From NCBI RefSeq assembly GCF_015070375.1, contig NZ_JADCLL010000002.1, positions 372,001 to 436,000 of the forward strand: a stretch of DNA of 64,000 nt. Reading direction: 5' to 3'. Shown in pieces: positions 54,897-63,100 of this stretch (positions are counted from its first letter, which is position 1; each line of letters begins with the position of its first letter). Source of the DNA: Nocardioides kribbensis. Lineage in GTDB: Bacteria > Actinomycetota > Actinomycetes > Propionibacteriales > Nocardioidaceae. The notes under the pieces were generated by a model. The model was not told where the DNA came from. It ran no database searches and saw only the letters and a list, made by a program, of their open reading frames with translations. Position numbers and translations under genes: made by a program.

Positions 54897-56675
54897 ATGA
54901 GTCGTCGACCCCGTGTGCGCGCCCCCGAGCTGGTCGGGCGCGGCTGGCTGAACACCGACGGGCCGCTGGCCCTGCGCGACCTGCGCGGGCGCTTCGTGCT
55001 GCTCGACTTCTGGACCTTCTGCTGCGTCAACTGCCTCCACGTGCTCGACGAGCTGCGCCCGGTGGAGGAGCAGTGGGCCGAGGAGCTCGTCGTGGTCGGC
55101 GTGCACTCCCCGAAGTTCGTCCACGAGGCCGACCCCGACGCCCTGGCCGCCGCGGTGGAGCGCTACTCCGTGCACCACCCGGTGCTCGACGACCCCGACC
55201 TGGTCACCTGGCAGGCCTACACCGCCCGCGCCTGGCCGACCCTGGTGCTCATCGACCCCGAGGGCTACGTCGTCGCGCAGTACGCCGGGGAGGGCCACGC
55301 CCACGCCGTGGCCGCCCTGCTCGAGGAGCTCGTCGCCGAGCACCGCGAGCGCGGCACCCTGCAGCCGGCCGGCTCGCCCTACGTGCCGCCCGTGGTCGAG
55401 CCCACCGACCTGCGCTTCCCGGCCTCGGCGGTGCCGCTGCCGGGCGGGTCGGTGCTGGTGGCCGACGCCGGCCACGACGAGGTGGTCGAGCTCGACGCCG
55501 ACGGCGCGGTGGTGCGCCGCGTCGACGGCTTCCGCGAGCCCAACGGGCTGTGCCTGCTGCCGTCCGACCTGGCCGCCGAGGTGGGCTACGACGTCGTCGT
55601 CGCCGACACCGTCGGCCACCGGCTCCAGGGGTTGACGCTGGCCACGGGGGAGACCCGCGTGCTCGCCGGCGACGGCCACCAGGCCACCGACCTCGACGGC
55701 ACCAGCCGGCTCTCCTCGCCGTGGGACGTCGCCTGGTGGCGCGGACGGGTCTGGATCGCCATGGCCGGGGTGCACCAGCTGTGGACCTTCGACCCCCGCA
55801 CCGGCGACGTCGAGGTCGCCGCAGGCACCAGCCACGAGGGCCTGCTCGACGGGCCGGGGCCCGAGGCGTGGTTCGCGCAGACCTCGCGGCTGGCCCCCGC
55901 CGGCGACCGGATGTGGCTGGCCGACTCCGAGACCTCCTCGCTGCGGTGGATCGACGCCGACGGGCAGGTCGGCACCGCGGTCGGCTCCGGTCTCTTCGAG
56001 TTCGGCTTCCGCGACGGTGCGGGCGGCGCCGACGGGCCCGCCTTGCTGCAGCACCCGCTCGGCGTCACGGTCCTGCCCGACGGGAGCGTCGCGGTGTGCG
56101 ACACCTACAACGGCGCCGTGCGGCGCTGGGACCCCGCGACCGGCCGGCTCACCACGCTCGCCACCGACCTGGCCGAGCCCAGTGCGGCGTACGTCGAGGT
56201 CGGCGGGCAGCCCGGTGACGCCGCCGTGCTCGTCGTCGTGGAGTCGACCGCCCACCGCCTGACCCGTGTGCCGCTGGGGCGCGAGGTCGCCCGGGCCGGG
56301 GGGTTCGCCCACGTCACCCAGCGCCCGGTCACCGAGGTCGCCGGCGGCGTGGAGCTGGTGGTGAGCTTCGAGCCGCCGCCGGGGCAGAAGGTCGACGACC
56401 GCTTCGGCCCCGCCGCCCAGCTGGTGGTGGAGGCGACGCCGCCCGCGCTGCTGCGCTCGGGCTCGGGTCGCGGCACCGACCTCACCCGTGTGCTCGAGCT
56501 CGACCCCCACGTGGGCGAGGGCGTGCTCCACGTGGCGGCGCGCGCCGCCTCGTGCGACGCCGACGGCGGGGAGGGCGCGGCCTGCCGGATGCACCAGCAG
56601 GACTGGGGCGTGCCCGTGCGGATCGCCGCCGGAGCCCCTGCCGTGCTCGAGCTGCCGCTCGGTGGTGCCTCGTGA
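54897..56675 (+). CDS. Thioredoxin-like/NHL-repeat protein (NHLRC2-like)
   Basis: A 592-residue cytosolic protein; no signal peptide. The thioredoxin-like domain (about 10-150) has the redox motif C43-V-N-C46 in LLDFWTFCCVNCLHVLDEL. It is followed by a six-bladed NHL propeller (about 170-440; FPASAVPLPGGSVLVADAGH, NGLCLLPSDLAAEVGYDVVV, ADSETSSLRWIDADG, VAVCDTYNGAVRRWDPATG) and a C-terminal beta-domain. This layout is conserved from bacteria to human NHLRC2, and its biochemical role is poorly known. The ATG is preceded by a leaderless -10. A GNAT gene overlaps its stop by 4 nt. Confidence 0.9.
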   Translation: MSRRPRVRAPELVGRGWLNTDGPLALRDLRGRFVLLDFWTFCCVNCLHVLDELRPVEEQWAEELVVVGVHSPKFVHEADPDALAAAVERYSVHHPVLDDPDLVTWQAYTARAWPTLVLIDPEGYVVAQYAGEGHAHAVAALLEELVAEHRERGTLQPAGSPYVPPVVEPTDLRFPASAVPLPGGSVLVADAGHDEVVELDADGAVVRRVDGFREPNGLCLLPSDLAAEVGYDVVVADTVGHRLQGLTLATGETRVLAGDGHQATDLDGTSRLSSPWDVAWWRGRVWIAMAGVHQLWTFDPRTGDVEVAAGTSHEGLLDGPGPEAWFAQTSRLAPAGDRMWLADSETSSLRWIDADGQVGTAVGSGLFEFGFRDGAGGADGPALLQHPLGVTVLPDGSVAVCDTYNGAVRRWDPATGRLTTLATDLAEPSAAYVEVGGQPGDAAVLVVVESTAHRLTRVPLGREVARAGGFAHVTQRPVTEVAGGVELVVSFEPPPGQKVDDRFGPAAQLVVEATPPALLRSGSGRGTDLTRVLELDPHVGEGVLHVAARAASCDADGGEGAACRMHQQDWGVPVRIAAGAPAVLELPLGGAS

Positions 56676-57295
56676 GCGCTGCCGCCGACCGGGCCGCGGA
56701 CGCCGGTGCCGGGGGCGTGCGTCTCGACCCGGTCACGGGGGAGAACATCGACGCCCTGCTCGAGGTCGCCGTGCGCCCCGACCAGGACCACTTCGTCGGC
56801 TCGGTCGCGAAGTCGCTGGCCGAGGCCTACGCGCACGGTCCGGTCGCCTGGCCGCGGGCGATCGTCGCGACGCGGCCCTCGGGCGGGACCACCGGTGAGG
56901 CAGCCACCGGCGGTGCGGCCCCCGGTGACGACGGACCGTCCGCGCGGCCGACCCGGCCCTCGGGCGAGGAGGTCGTCGGCTTCGTCATGGCCTTCCTCGA
57001 CGTGGAGTGGGACGACGACCCCGCCGACGTCCGCAGCGGTCTGTGGCGGCTCAACGTCGACGCCGCCCACCAGGGTCGCGGCCACGGCGCCGCCGCCGTG
57101 AGGGCGGTCTGCGCCGAGCTCCGCTCGCGTGGCTGCTCGGCGGCCTACGTCACCTACCACGAGGGCCCCGGCAGCCCCGCCCCCTTCTACGCGGGCCTCG
57201 GCTTCGTCCCCACCGGCGAGCTCAGCGAGGGTGAGACCGTCGCCCGTCTCGACCTCCACCAGGACGTCGCCGACCCGGGTGCGCGGGACGCGTAG
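56672..57295 (+). CDS. GNAT family N-acetyltransferase
   Basis: A 207-residue acetyltransferase. DPVTGENIDALLEVAVRPDQ opens the domain; GLWRLNVDAAHQGRGHGAAA supplies the acetyl-CoA loop (Q-x-x-G-x-G/A form, QGRGHGA), and PFYAGLGFVPTGEL is motif B. A Gly/Pro/Thr-rich insert of about 30 residues lies between strands 2 and 3. The GTG overlaps the upstream stop by 4 nt, so it is translated with the thioredoxin-NHL gene. Similar proteins are annotated as diamine or spermidine acetyltransferase-like; the substrate here is unknown. Confidence 0.85.
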   Translation: MSAAADRAADAGAGGVRLDPVTGENIDALLEVAVRPDQDHFVGSVAKSLAEAYAHGPVAWPRAIVATRPSGGTTGEAATGGAAPGDDGPSARPTRPSGEEVVGFVMAFLDVEWDDDPADVRSGLWRLNVDAAHQGRGHGAAAVRAVCAELRSRGCSAAYVTYHEGPGSPAPFYAGLGFVPTGELSEGETVARLDLHQDVADPGARDA

Positions 57296-57377
57296 GCGGG
57301 CCCGGCCGCACGCTCCGGCCGACCTGCGGGCGAGATCGCGTCGCGCTGCGCTCGCGTGCCGCGGCGCCCGTGGCGAC

Positions 57378-57383
57378 TAGCCT
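57378..57383 (+). promoter_or_regulatory. Leaderless -10 element (TAGCCT) of the MOSC gene
   Basis: TAGCCT ends 7 nt before the GTG at 57391. Confidence 0.4.
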
Positions 57384-57390
57384 CACCGTC

Positions 57391-58278
57391 GTGAGCGCCA
57401 CCCTCCGGTCGATCCACCGCTACCCGGTCAAGTCCTGCCGCGGCGAGAGCCTCGCCGACGCGGCCGTCGAGCCCTGGGGCCTCGCGGGCGACCGGCGCTG
57501 GATGTTCGTCGACCCCGACGGTGACGCGCTCACCGCGCGCGAGGTCAACGGGCTGCTGCTCGTGCGCCCCGAGGAGACGGCGTACGGCGTGCGCCTGCAC
57601 GCCCCCGGTGCCGAGCCGCTCGACGTCGCGCTGCCTGCCGGAGCCGAGCGGGTCACCGCGCACCTGTGGGGGTCGGTGCTCGACGTGGCCGTCGCCGGGC
57701 CCGACACCGACGACTGGAGCACCCGCGTGCTGGGCCGCCCGGCCCGGCTGGTGCACCTCGACGACCCGGCCCAGCGCCCGACCGACCCCCGTTTCTCGGA
57801 CGCGGACGACCGGGTGTCGCTGGCCGACGGCTACCCGCTCCTCGTCACCACCGAGGCCTCGCTGGCCGCCCTCGACGACGCCGTGCTCGAGCGCAGCCAG
57901 GAGACCCACCAGCCCGCCGGTGAGCCGCTGGGCATGACCCGCTTCCGTCCCAACCTCGTCGTCGCCGGCACCAGCGCCTGGGCCGAGGACGACTGGCGCC
58001 GCGTCCAGGTCGGCGACGTCGTGCTCCGCGCCGTGAAGGGCTGTGCGCGCTGCGTGATGACCACCGTCGACCCCGACACCGCCGAGCGCGGCCGCGAGCC
58101 GATCGCCTCCCTGGCCCGGATCCGCCGCTGGGACGGCGCCACGTGGTTCGGGGTCAACCTCGTCCCCGACCTGACCGGTCTCCCCGCCGGGGCGCCACCG
58201 CCGGTCGTGCGCGTGGGCGACCCCGTCGTCGTCCTCGAGGCCGCTGCGCCCGGCGGCGGACCCGTGCGCCCCGCCTGA
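57391..58278 (+). CDS. MOSC-domain protein (YcbX/mARC-like)
   Basis: A 295-residue molybdenum-cofactor-binding protein. The N-terminal MOSC_N beta-barrel begins SIHRYPVKSCRGESLADAAV and continues GLAGDRRWMFVDPDG. The C-terminal MOSC domain has MTRFRPNLVVAGTSAWAEDD and the cofactor cysteine region VKGCARCVMTTVDPDTAERG. Members bind sulfurated Moco and reduce N-hydroxylated or S-oxide compounds. The GTG start fits the domain edge and follows a leaderless -10. It is a single gene, followed by a tandem-repeat region. Confidence 0.9.
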   Translation: MSATLRSIHRYPVKSCRGESLADAAVEPWGLAGDRRWMFVDPDGDALTAREVNGLLLVRPEETAYGVRLHAPGAEPLDVALPAGAERVTAHLWGSVLDVAVAGPDTDDWSTRVLGRPARLVHLDDPAQRPTDPRFSDADDRVSLADGYPLLVTTEASLAALDDAVLERSQETHQPAGEPLGMTRFRPNLVVAGTSAWAEDDWRRVQVGDVVLRAVKGCARCVMTTVDPDTAERGREPIASLARIRRWDGATWFGVNLVPDLTGLPAGAPPPVVRVGDPVVVLEAAAPGGGPVRPA

Positions 58279-58280
58279 GC

Positions 58281-58374
58281 CCTCGGGCCTGGACCCTCGG
58301 GCCTTGACCCTCGGGCCTGGACCCTCGGGCCTGGACCCTCGGTCCTGGACCCTCGGTCCTGGACCCTCGGGCCT
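58281..58374. repeat. 14-bp tandem repeat (minisatellite)
   Basis: About 6.7 copies of CCTCGGGCCTGGAC with small variants (GGTCCT for GGGCCT, TTGAC for TGGAC). It starts within 3 nt of the MOSC stop codon. Confidence 0.9.
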
Positions 58375-58377
58375 GAC

Positions 58378-58414
58378 GCGTGGATCGCACGCACCAGCCG
58401 CCTGCGATCCACGC
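58378..58414. terminator. Perfect 12-bp hairpin after the tandem repeat
   Basis: GCGTGGATCGCA (58378-58389) pairs with TGCGATCCACGC (58403-58414) around a 13-nt loop. Position after the MOSC gene suggests a terminator or a mobile-repeat remnant; no T-tract. Confidence 0.5.
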
Positions 58415-58752
58415 GCCGAGCCTGCGCTCGCGGAGTCGCTGAGTCGCGGAGTCGCTGAGTTGCGGAGTCGCGGCGACCCGGCCCGGACGACCTTTCTGCG
58501 TGCTAGGGGGAGGGGCACGACTGTGCCCCTGGCTCCAACCCCTGCCCGCCTGCTCGGCCGTCCCGCCCGCCTCGCAGCGACTCGGCCCGGGCCGGTCGCG
58601 ACGTGACCGGGGTCGCCCCGCCCGGGGGGCCGGCTCCGTTTGCTGCTGGGAGCCCGGGGTATACCAGAGCGCGGGGGGAGGGGTTCCGCGTGCCGCGGCG
58701 CCCCTCGACTCGGCTCCCGTGCGAACCTGACGCCTCGCCCGATGGAGCCCTC
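58415..58752. other. Intergenic region with short tandem repeats, no gene recognised
   Basis: About 340 bp. At 58433-58474 the motif GAGTCGCTGAGTCGCG and variants recur about three times. Near 58515-58532 GGGGCACGACTGTGCCCC forms a short hairpin. No ORF with a ribosome binding site, tRNA or known riboswitch fold was identified. Confidence 0.5.
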
Positions 58753-60060
58753 GTGTCCCCCAGCGCCTCCCACGCCGCTCGCCCGGCCGGGCAGCTGGTC
58801 GACGCCGCGCCCGCTGGAGGGTTGGTCGCCGACTGGCACGACCTCGCCGCCCGTGCGCGCCACGCCAACCCCTTCCACGGCCCCGACATGCTGCCACCGG
58901 CGCTGCGCCACCTGGGCGGCGACGACGTGCGGCTCCTGACGGTGCGCGACGACGCCGGCCGCCTCGCGCTGCTGCTGCCCGTGGCCGGCCGCCGTCGTCA
59001 CCGCCGCCTGCCCGTGCGGGCGACCACGACCTGGCAGCACACCCAGCACTTCCTCGGCACCCCGCTCGTGGCGCCGGAGCTCGGCGTCGGCGGGTGGCGT
59101 ACGGCGCTCGAGCGCCTGGCCCGCGACGGCGAGGACCCCTGGCTGGTGCTGACCTCCCTCGACGCCGACGTGGCCCGCGACGTCGAGGCGGCGGCGGCCC
59201 GGACCGGTCGCTCGACCCGCCGCCTGGACTCCCTCCGGCGGGCGGTGACCCGCCGCGACCCGACCGGCGCCCCCTCGCCCGACCACCCCGTCGACCACCC
59301 CGTCGACCACCCCGTCGACTACGTCGCCCGGCAGCTGCCGGGCAAGCGCCGCAAGGAGCTGCGCCGGGTGTGGCGCCGCCTTGACGAGAGCGTCGGCGGA
59401 GGCCTGCAGGTCGTGGACCTGGCCGAGGCCGGCCGTGCCGACGAGGGCGTCGAGACCTTCCTGCGTCTCGAGGCCGCCGGGTGGAAGGGCGCCGACGGCG
59501 GCGCCATCGCCCACCACGCCGACCAGCGGGCGTTCTTCGTCGAGGCCTGTCGCGCCCTCCACGCCCGCGGCGCGCTCTCGGTGCTGGCCCTGCTCGCCGG
59601 CGACGGCAGCGCCGTCGCGGTGCTCGTCGACGTGCGCGAGGGCGACACGGTCTTCACCTGGAAGACGGCCTACGACGAGCAGCACGCCGCCCACTCCCCG
59701 GGCCTGCTGCTCTATGTCGAGCAGCTGCGCCGCTTCCCCGACACCGGCGCCGCGCTGGTCGACACCTGCGCCGACCCCGGGCACCCGATGGCCGACCGCC
59801 TGCACCCCGACCGCCGCGAGCTGGTCACCCTCGCCGTCGCGCTGCGGCCCGGGGCCGGCGAGTGGGCGGTCCGCACGGCACCCCGCCTGCTGGAGACCGT
59901 CGACGGGGTCCGCCACCGGTGGCGCGCCCGGCACGACCGCCCCGCTCCCGACCGCACCCGCGCCCCCACCGCGACGACGTCCGCCGCGCCACGCACCACC
60001 GTCACCGGCACCGCCAGCACCGCCACCGCACCCACGACCCCGGAAGAGGCACGACCATGA
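58753..60060 (+). CDS. GNAT_6/BioF2-like (CelD-type) acetyltransferase-domain protein
   Basis: A 435-residue protein. The central and C-terminal parts match the FemAB-like GNAT_6 fold: KRRKELRRVWRRLDESVGG, FLRLEAAGWKGADGGAIAHH, FFVEACRALHARGALSVLAL and TWKTAYDEQHAAHSPGLLLY are recognisable family blocks. A 12-bp in-frame repeat gives DHPVDHPVDHPVDY before the core. A Thr/Ala/Pro-rich tail of about 40 residues ends the protein. The family transfers acyl or aminoacyl groups to amines of sugars or peptides. GGAG lies 7 nt before the GTG. The stop overlaps the start of a cupin/JmjC-like gene (ATGA), so the two work together. Confidence 0.82.
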   Translation: MSPSASHAARPAGQLVDAAPAGGLVADWHDLAARARHANPFHGPDMLPPALRHLGGDDVRLLTVRDDAGRLALLLPVAGRRRHRRLPVRATTTWQHTQHFLGTPLVAPELGVGGWRTALERLARDGEDPWLVLTSLDADVARDVEAAAARTGRSTRRLDSLRRAVTRRDPTGAPSPDHPVDHPVDHPVDYVARQLPGKRRKELRRVWRRLDESVGGGLQVVDLAEAGRADEGVETFLRLEAAGWKGADGGAIAHHADQRAFFVEACRALHARGALSVLALLAGDGSAVAVLVDVREGDTVFTWKTAYDEQHAAHSPGLLLYVEQLRRFPDTGAALVDTCADPGHPMADRLHPDRRELVTLAVALRPGAGEWAVRTAPRLLETVDGVRHRWRARHDRPAPDRTRAPTATTSAAPRTTVTGTASTATAPTTPEEARP

Positions 60061-60905
60061 CCCTGCTCCACCTCGACGAGCAGTCCACCGCCGCCCTGCG
60101 CACCGCCGGCGAGACCGGCGAGCCGCAGGAGGTCAGTCACCAGCTGCGCAGCCACGAGCTGCTCACCCTGGAGTCGCTGGCCGACCTCGCGGTGTCGCTG
60201 CCGGCCGACAGCATCGAGCACAACGTGGGCGCCCTGCCCGACGTGGTGGCCGACGGCAACGCCCCGCGGCTCGACCTGGAGCTGCGCGAGATGATCCTCG
60301 GCCTGGAGACCAACGGCGCGTGGTGCGTGATCAAGAACGTCGAGCAGGACCCGCGCTACAGCGCCCTCCTCGACGCCTGCCTCGACGAGATCGAGGACCT
60401 CGTCTCCGGGCCCGGCCAGGCCTACAACCGCGAGGGCTTCGTCTTCCTCTCCGCCCCGGGCTCGATGACGCCCAGCCACATCGACCCCGAGCACAACGTG
60501 CTGCTGCAGGTGCAGGGCAGCAAGACGATGATCACCGGCACCTGGATGAGCCCCGAGGCGCGCGCGGCCGAGGCGGAGCGCCTCGTGGCCGGCGGCCACC
60601 GCAACCTCAAGGCCGACGTGCAGGACCCCGTCGACCACGTGCTCGAGCCGGGCCGCGGCATCTACGTGCCGCCCTACACCCAGCACAAGGTCGTCAACGG
60701 CCCCGCGCTGTCGATCTCGCTCTCGGTGACGTGGCGCAGCCCGGCCCTGGCCACCGAGGCCAAGGTGCTGCGCGCCAACTCCTACCTCCGCAAGGCCGGT
60801 GTCACCCCCGCGGCCCCCGGCGCCCGCACCGGCGTCGACAAGGCCAAGGCCGGCGCCATCACCGCCGCGGAGAAGGCCAAGGCCGCCCTGCGGCGCGCCC
60901 GCTGA
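60057..60905 (+). CDS. Cupin-like/JmjC-type dioxygenase-fold protein
   Basis: A 282-residue protein with a JmjC/cupin_8-like core. The iron-binding triad can be placed: H-x-D in TPSHIDPEHNVLLQVQGSKT and the distal histidine in IYVPPYTQHKVVNGPALSIS. The lead-in GFVFLSAPGSMTPSHID and the loop QGSKTMITGTW are as in 2-oxoglutarate/Fe(II) hydroxylases. The last 40 residues are Lys/Ala-rich (DKAKAGAITAAEKAKAALRR). Probably it hydroxylates a small molecule or a carrier-bound substrate that its GNAT partner acylates, but that is inference from the tight coupling alone. Confidence 0.82.
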   Translation: MTLLHLDEQSTAALRTAGETGEPQEVSHQLRSHELLTLESLADLAVSLPADSIEHNVGALPDVVADGNAPRLDLELREMILGLETNGAWCVIKNVEQDPRYSALLDACLDEIEDLVSGPGQAYNREGFVFLSAPGSMTPSHIDPEHNVLLQVQGSKTMITGTWMSPEARAAEAERLVAGGHRNLKADVQDPVDHVLEPGRGIYVPPYTQHKVVNGPALSISLSVTWRSPALATEAKVLRANSYLRKAGVTPAAPGARTGVDKAKAGAITAAEKAKAALRRAR

Positions 60906-60935
60906 GACGCGACCGCCGGGGCCCGGCCCCGGGGC

Positions 60936-61538
60936 TCACCGCAGCGCGAGCGAGACCGCGATCAGCAGCATCACGACGCCGATGACCACGTCGAGCACCT
61001 GCCACGCCCGCGGCCGGGCGAAGAGGCCCGAGGCCAGCCGCGCGCCGTAGCCGAGCCCGGCGAACCACAGCACCGACGCCGCGCACGCGCCGGCGGCGAA
61101 CCACCACCGTCCCTCGGGCCCGTGTGCGCTCGCGATCGAGCCGAGCAGCAGCACGGTGTCGAGGTAGACGTGCGGGTTGAGCCAGGTCAGCGCGGCCGCC
61201 GTCGCCACCGTCGAGCCGAGCGCGGCCGACGCGGCGCCGGTGGTGCGCAGCGCCGAGGAGCTGCGCGCGGCGAGCAGCGAGCGCAGGCCGTAGGCCGTCA
61301 GGAACGCCACCCCCAGCCACCGCACCACCTCGAGGGCGAGCGGGGCGCGCTCGACCAGGGTGCCGATGCCGGCGACCCCGGCGAGGATCAGCACGAGGTC
61401 GGAGACCGCGCACACCGCGACGACGGCCCCGACGTGGCGGCGCAGCAGTCCCTGGCGCAGCACGAAGGCGTTCTGCGCGCCGATGGCCACGATGAGGGAG
61501 AGCCCGGTGAGCAGGCCGGCGCCGAGGTCGAGGATCAC
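60936..61538 (-). CDS. lysE: LysE/ArgO family basic amino acid exporter
   Basis: A 200-residue membrane protein with five to six hydrophobic segments. The start GLLTGLSLIVAIGAQNAFVL and QGLLRRHVGAVVAVCAVSDL is the LysE-family signature (GAQNAF, then CxxSD), with LTWLNPHVYLDTVLLLGSIA later. LysE exports lysine and arginine when they build up. It is divergent from a LysG/ArgP-type regulator, the classic arrangement of Corynebacterium lysE-lysG, which supports the function strongly. The GTG has TAGCGT 7 nt upstream. Confidence 0.93.
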   Translation of the reverse strand: MILDLGAGLLTGLSLIVAIGAQNAFVLRQGLLRRHVGAVVAVCAVSDLVLILAGVAGIGTLVERAPLALEVVRWLGVAFLTAYGLRSLLAARSSSALRTTGAASAALGSTVATAAALTWLNPHVYLDTVLLLGSIASAHGPEGRWWFAAGACAASVLWFAGLGYGARLASGLFARPRAWQVLDVVIGVVMLLIAVSLALR

Positions 61539-61545
61539 GGCCCCG

Positions 61546-61551
61546 ACGCTA
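61546..61551 (-). promoter_or_regulatory. Leaderless -10 element (TAGCGT) of lysE
   Basis: On the minus strand TAGCGT lies 7 nt before the GTG at 61538. It faces the lysG promoter in a 70-bp gap, where a LysR-type operator is also expected but not resolved. Confidence 0.4.
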
Positions 61552-61596
61552 GGGCCGTGCGGTGGTGAAGGCCAGCGAATGATCCTCAGGGTGCCT

Positions 61597-61602
61597 TAGC
61601 GT
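61597..61602 (+). promoter_or_regulatory. Leaderless -10 element (TAGCGT) of lysG
   Basis: TAGCGT ends 6 nt before the ATG at 61609; the same hexamer serves the divergent lysE. Confidence 0.4.
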
Positions 61603-61608
61603 GGCTTC

Positions 61609-62517
61609 ATGGACCTGCAGCCCGCCCAGCTCGCCGCCCTGGTGGCGATCGCCGACACCGGCAGCTTCGAGGCCGCGGCCCGCGCGCTGAGCGTGACGCC
61701 GAGCGCGGTCAGCCAGCGCATCCGTGCGTTGGAGTCGGCGGCGGGCCAGGTCCTCGTCCGGCGTACGGCGCCCTGCGCCCCCACGCCCGCGGGCGAGCGG
61801 CTGGTGCGGCTGGGGCGCGAGACCAGCCTGCTGTGGGCCGAGGCCCGCGAGGAGCTGAGCGCCAGCGGCGCGGTGGTGGAGCTGCGGGTGGCGGTCAACG
61901 CCGACTCGCTGGCCACGTGGTTCGGCGGGGTGCTCGGCGCCGTCGGCGGCTGGCCCGGTGTCGCGCTGCGCCTCGACGTCGAGGACCAGGCCACCTCGAC
62001 CGAGCTGCTGCGCCGCGGCGAGGCCCTGGCCGCGGTCACCAGCGACCCCGTGGCGGTGCAGGGGTGCACGGTGGGGCCGCTGGGGGTGCTGCGCTACCGC
62101 CCGGCCGCCTCACCCGCCTTCGCGGAGCGCTGGGTGCGCGCGGGCCGGGCCGACTGGGCCGCGATGCCGGTGGTGGTCTTCAACGAGAAGGACGCTCTCC
62201 AGGACGACCTGCTCGCCGCCCGCGGCCACGTCCGGCCCCCGGTGGTGCACCGCGTGCCGACCTCCGCCGACTTCCACGAGGCGGTGCGCCGCGGGCTCGG
62301 CTGGGGGCTGGTGCCCGAGCCGCAGCTCGGGCCCGACCTCGCGTCCGGTCGGCTGGTGCTGCTCGCCGCCGGCGACCGACCGGGCCGCGACCGGGTCGAC
62401 GTGGCGCTGCACTGGCAGCGCTGGCGGCTCGACTCGCCCCTGCTGGGGCGCCTCAGCGACGTGGTGAGGACCGAGGCGGCCGCCGCCCTGCGCCCCCTCA
62501 CCCCCCGCCCCCGCTGA
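61609..62517 (+). CDS. lysG: LysR-type regulator of lysine/arginine export (LysG/ArgP)
   Basis: A 302-residue LysR-family protein. The helix-turn-helix is at about 15-60 (IADTGSFEAAARALSVTPSA, VSQRIRALESAAGQVLVRRT). The effector domain has LRVAVNADSLATWF and CTVGPLGVLRYRPAASPAFA as in ArgP/IciA. It is divergent from lysE, where LysG activates export in response to lysine or arginine (Corynebacterium knowledge). The ATG is set by TAGCGT 6 nt before it. It ends in a convergent gap to mnhG. Confidence 0.92.
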   Translation: MDLQPAQLAALVAIADTGSFEAAARALSVTPSAVSQRIRALESAAGQVLVRRTAPCAPTPAGERLVRLGRETSLLWAEAREELSASGAVVELRVAVNADSLATWFGGVLGAVGGWPGVALRLDVEDQATSTELLRRGEALAAVTSDPVAVQGCTVGPLGVLRYRPAASPAFAERWVRAGRADWAAMPVVVFNEKDALQDDLLAARGHVRPPVVHRVPTSADFHEAVRRGLGWGLVPEPQLGPDLASGRLVLLAAGDRPGRDRVDVALHWQRWRLDSPLLGRLSDVVRTEAAAALRPLTPRPR

Positions 62518-62677
62518 CGCCCGCCCCGCCCGTCAGCCGCGCAGCCCGTCAGCCGTGACGCCGAGTCACCTCGTCGGCCGCCCCGTCACGACGGGTCGGC
62601 AGACGAGGCATCGGGGCGTGACAGCCGGCAGGTCGGCGGCGGCTCGGCGTGCAGGTCGGCCGCGGGCAGCCACGGCC

Positions 62678-63100
62678 CTACGGCGCGCCGCGGGGCTCGT
62701 CGCCGAGGTCGCGGACGCCCTCGGAGAGCTCGTCGACCACCAGCCGCTCGCGGTCGACCTGGTCGCCGCGGAAGGCGGCCCGGCCCACCATGTGGGCGGC
62801 GACGGGGGCGGTGGCCATCTGGAAGAGCACGACCAGCACGAGCATGCCCAGCGCCTCGGGCTCGCGCAGCCGCAGGGCGAGACCGGCGATGACGAGCACC
62901 AGGCCGAGCACCTGCGGCTTGGTCGCGGCGTGCATGCGGGTCAGCAGGTCGGGCAGGCGCACCATGCCGATCGCGGCGATGAGCGAGAGGGCGCAGCCGG
63001 CCAGCAGCAGCACCGACCCGACGACGTCGCTGACCTGCGCCGCCACCTCGGGCACCGAGGTCATGGCGGCCAGGGGGGTCAGGGCGGTCAGGGCGCTCAC
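62678..63100 (-). CDS. mnhG: Na+/H+ antiporter (Mrp/Mnh) subunit G
   Basis: A 140-residue subunit with three hydrophobic segments. DVVGSVLLLAGCALSLIAAI and GMVRLPDLLTRMHAATKPQV are the diagnostic MnhG elements (RxPDxxxRMHAATK), then GLVLVIAGLALRLRE and LGMLVLVVLFQMATAPVAAH. The last 30 residues are a charged tail. GTG overlaps the stop of mnhF by 4 nt. Last gene of the Mrp operon, which exchanges Na+ or K+ for protons. Confidence 0.93.
   Translation of the reverse strand: MSALTALTPLAAMTSVPEVAAQVSDVVGSVLLLAGCALSLIAAIGMVRLPDLLTRMHAATKPQVLGLVLVIAGLALRLREPEALGMLVLVVLFQMATAPVAAHMVGRAAFRGDQVDRERLVVDELSEGVRDLGDEPRGAP

Noticed and set aside
58495..58752. tRNA, riboswitch or small RNA gene
   Set aside because: Short hairpins occur, but no cloverleaf, TPsiC-like GTTCRA, or known riboswitch core could be assembled.
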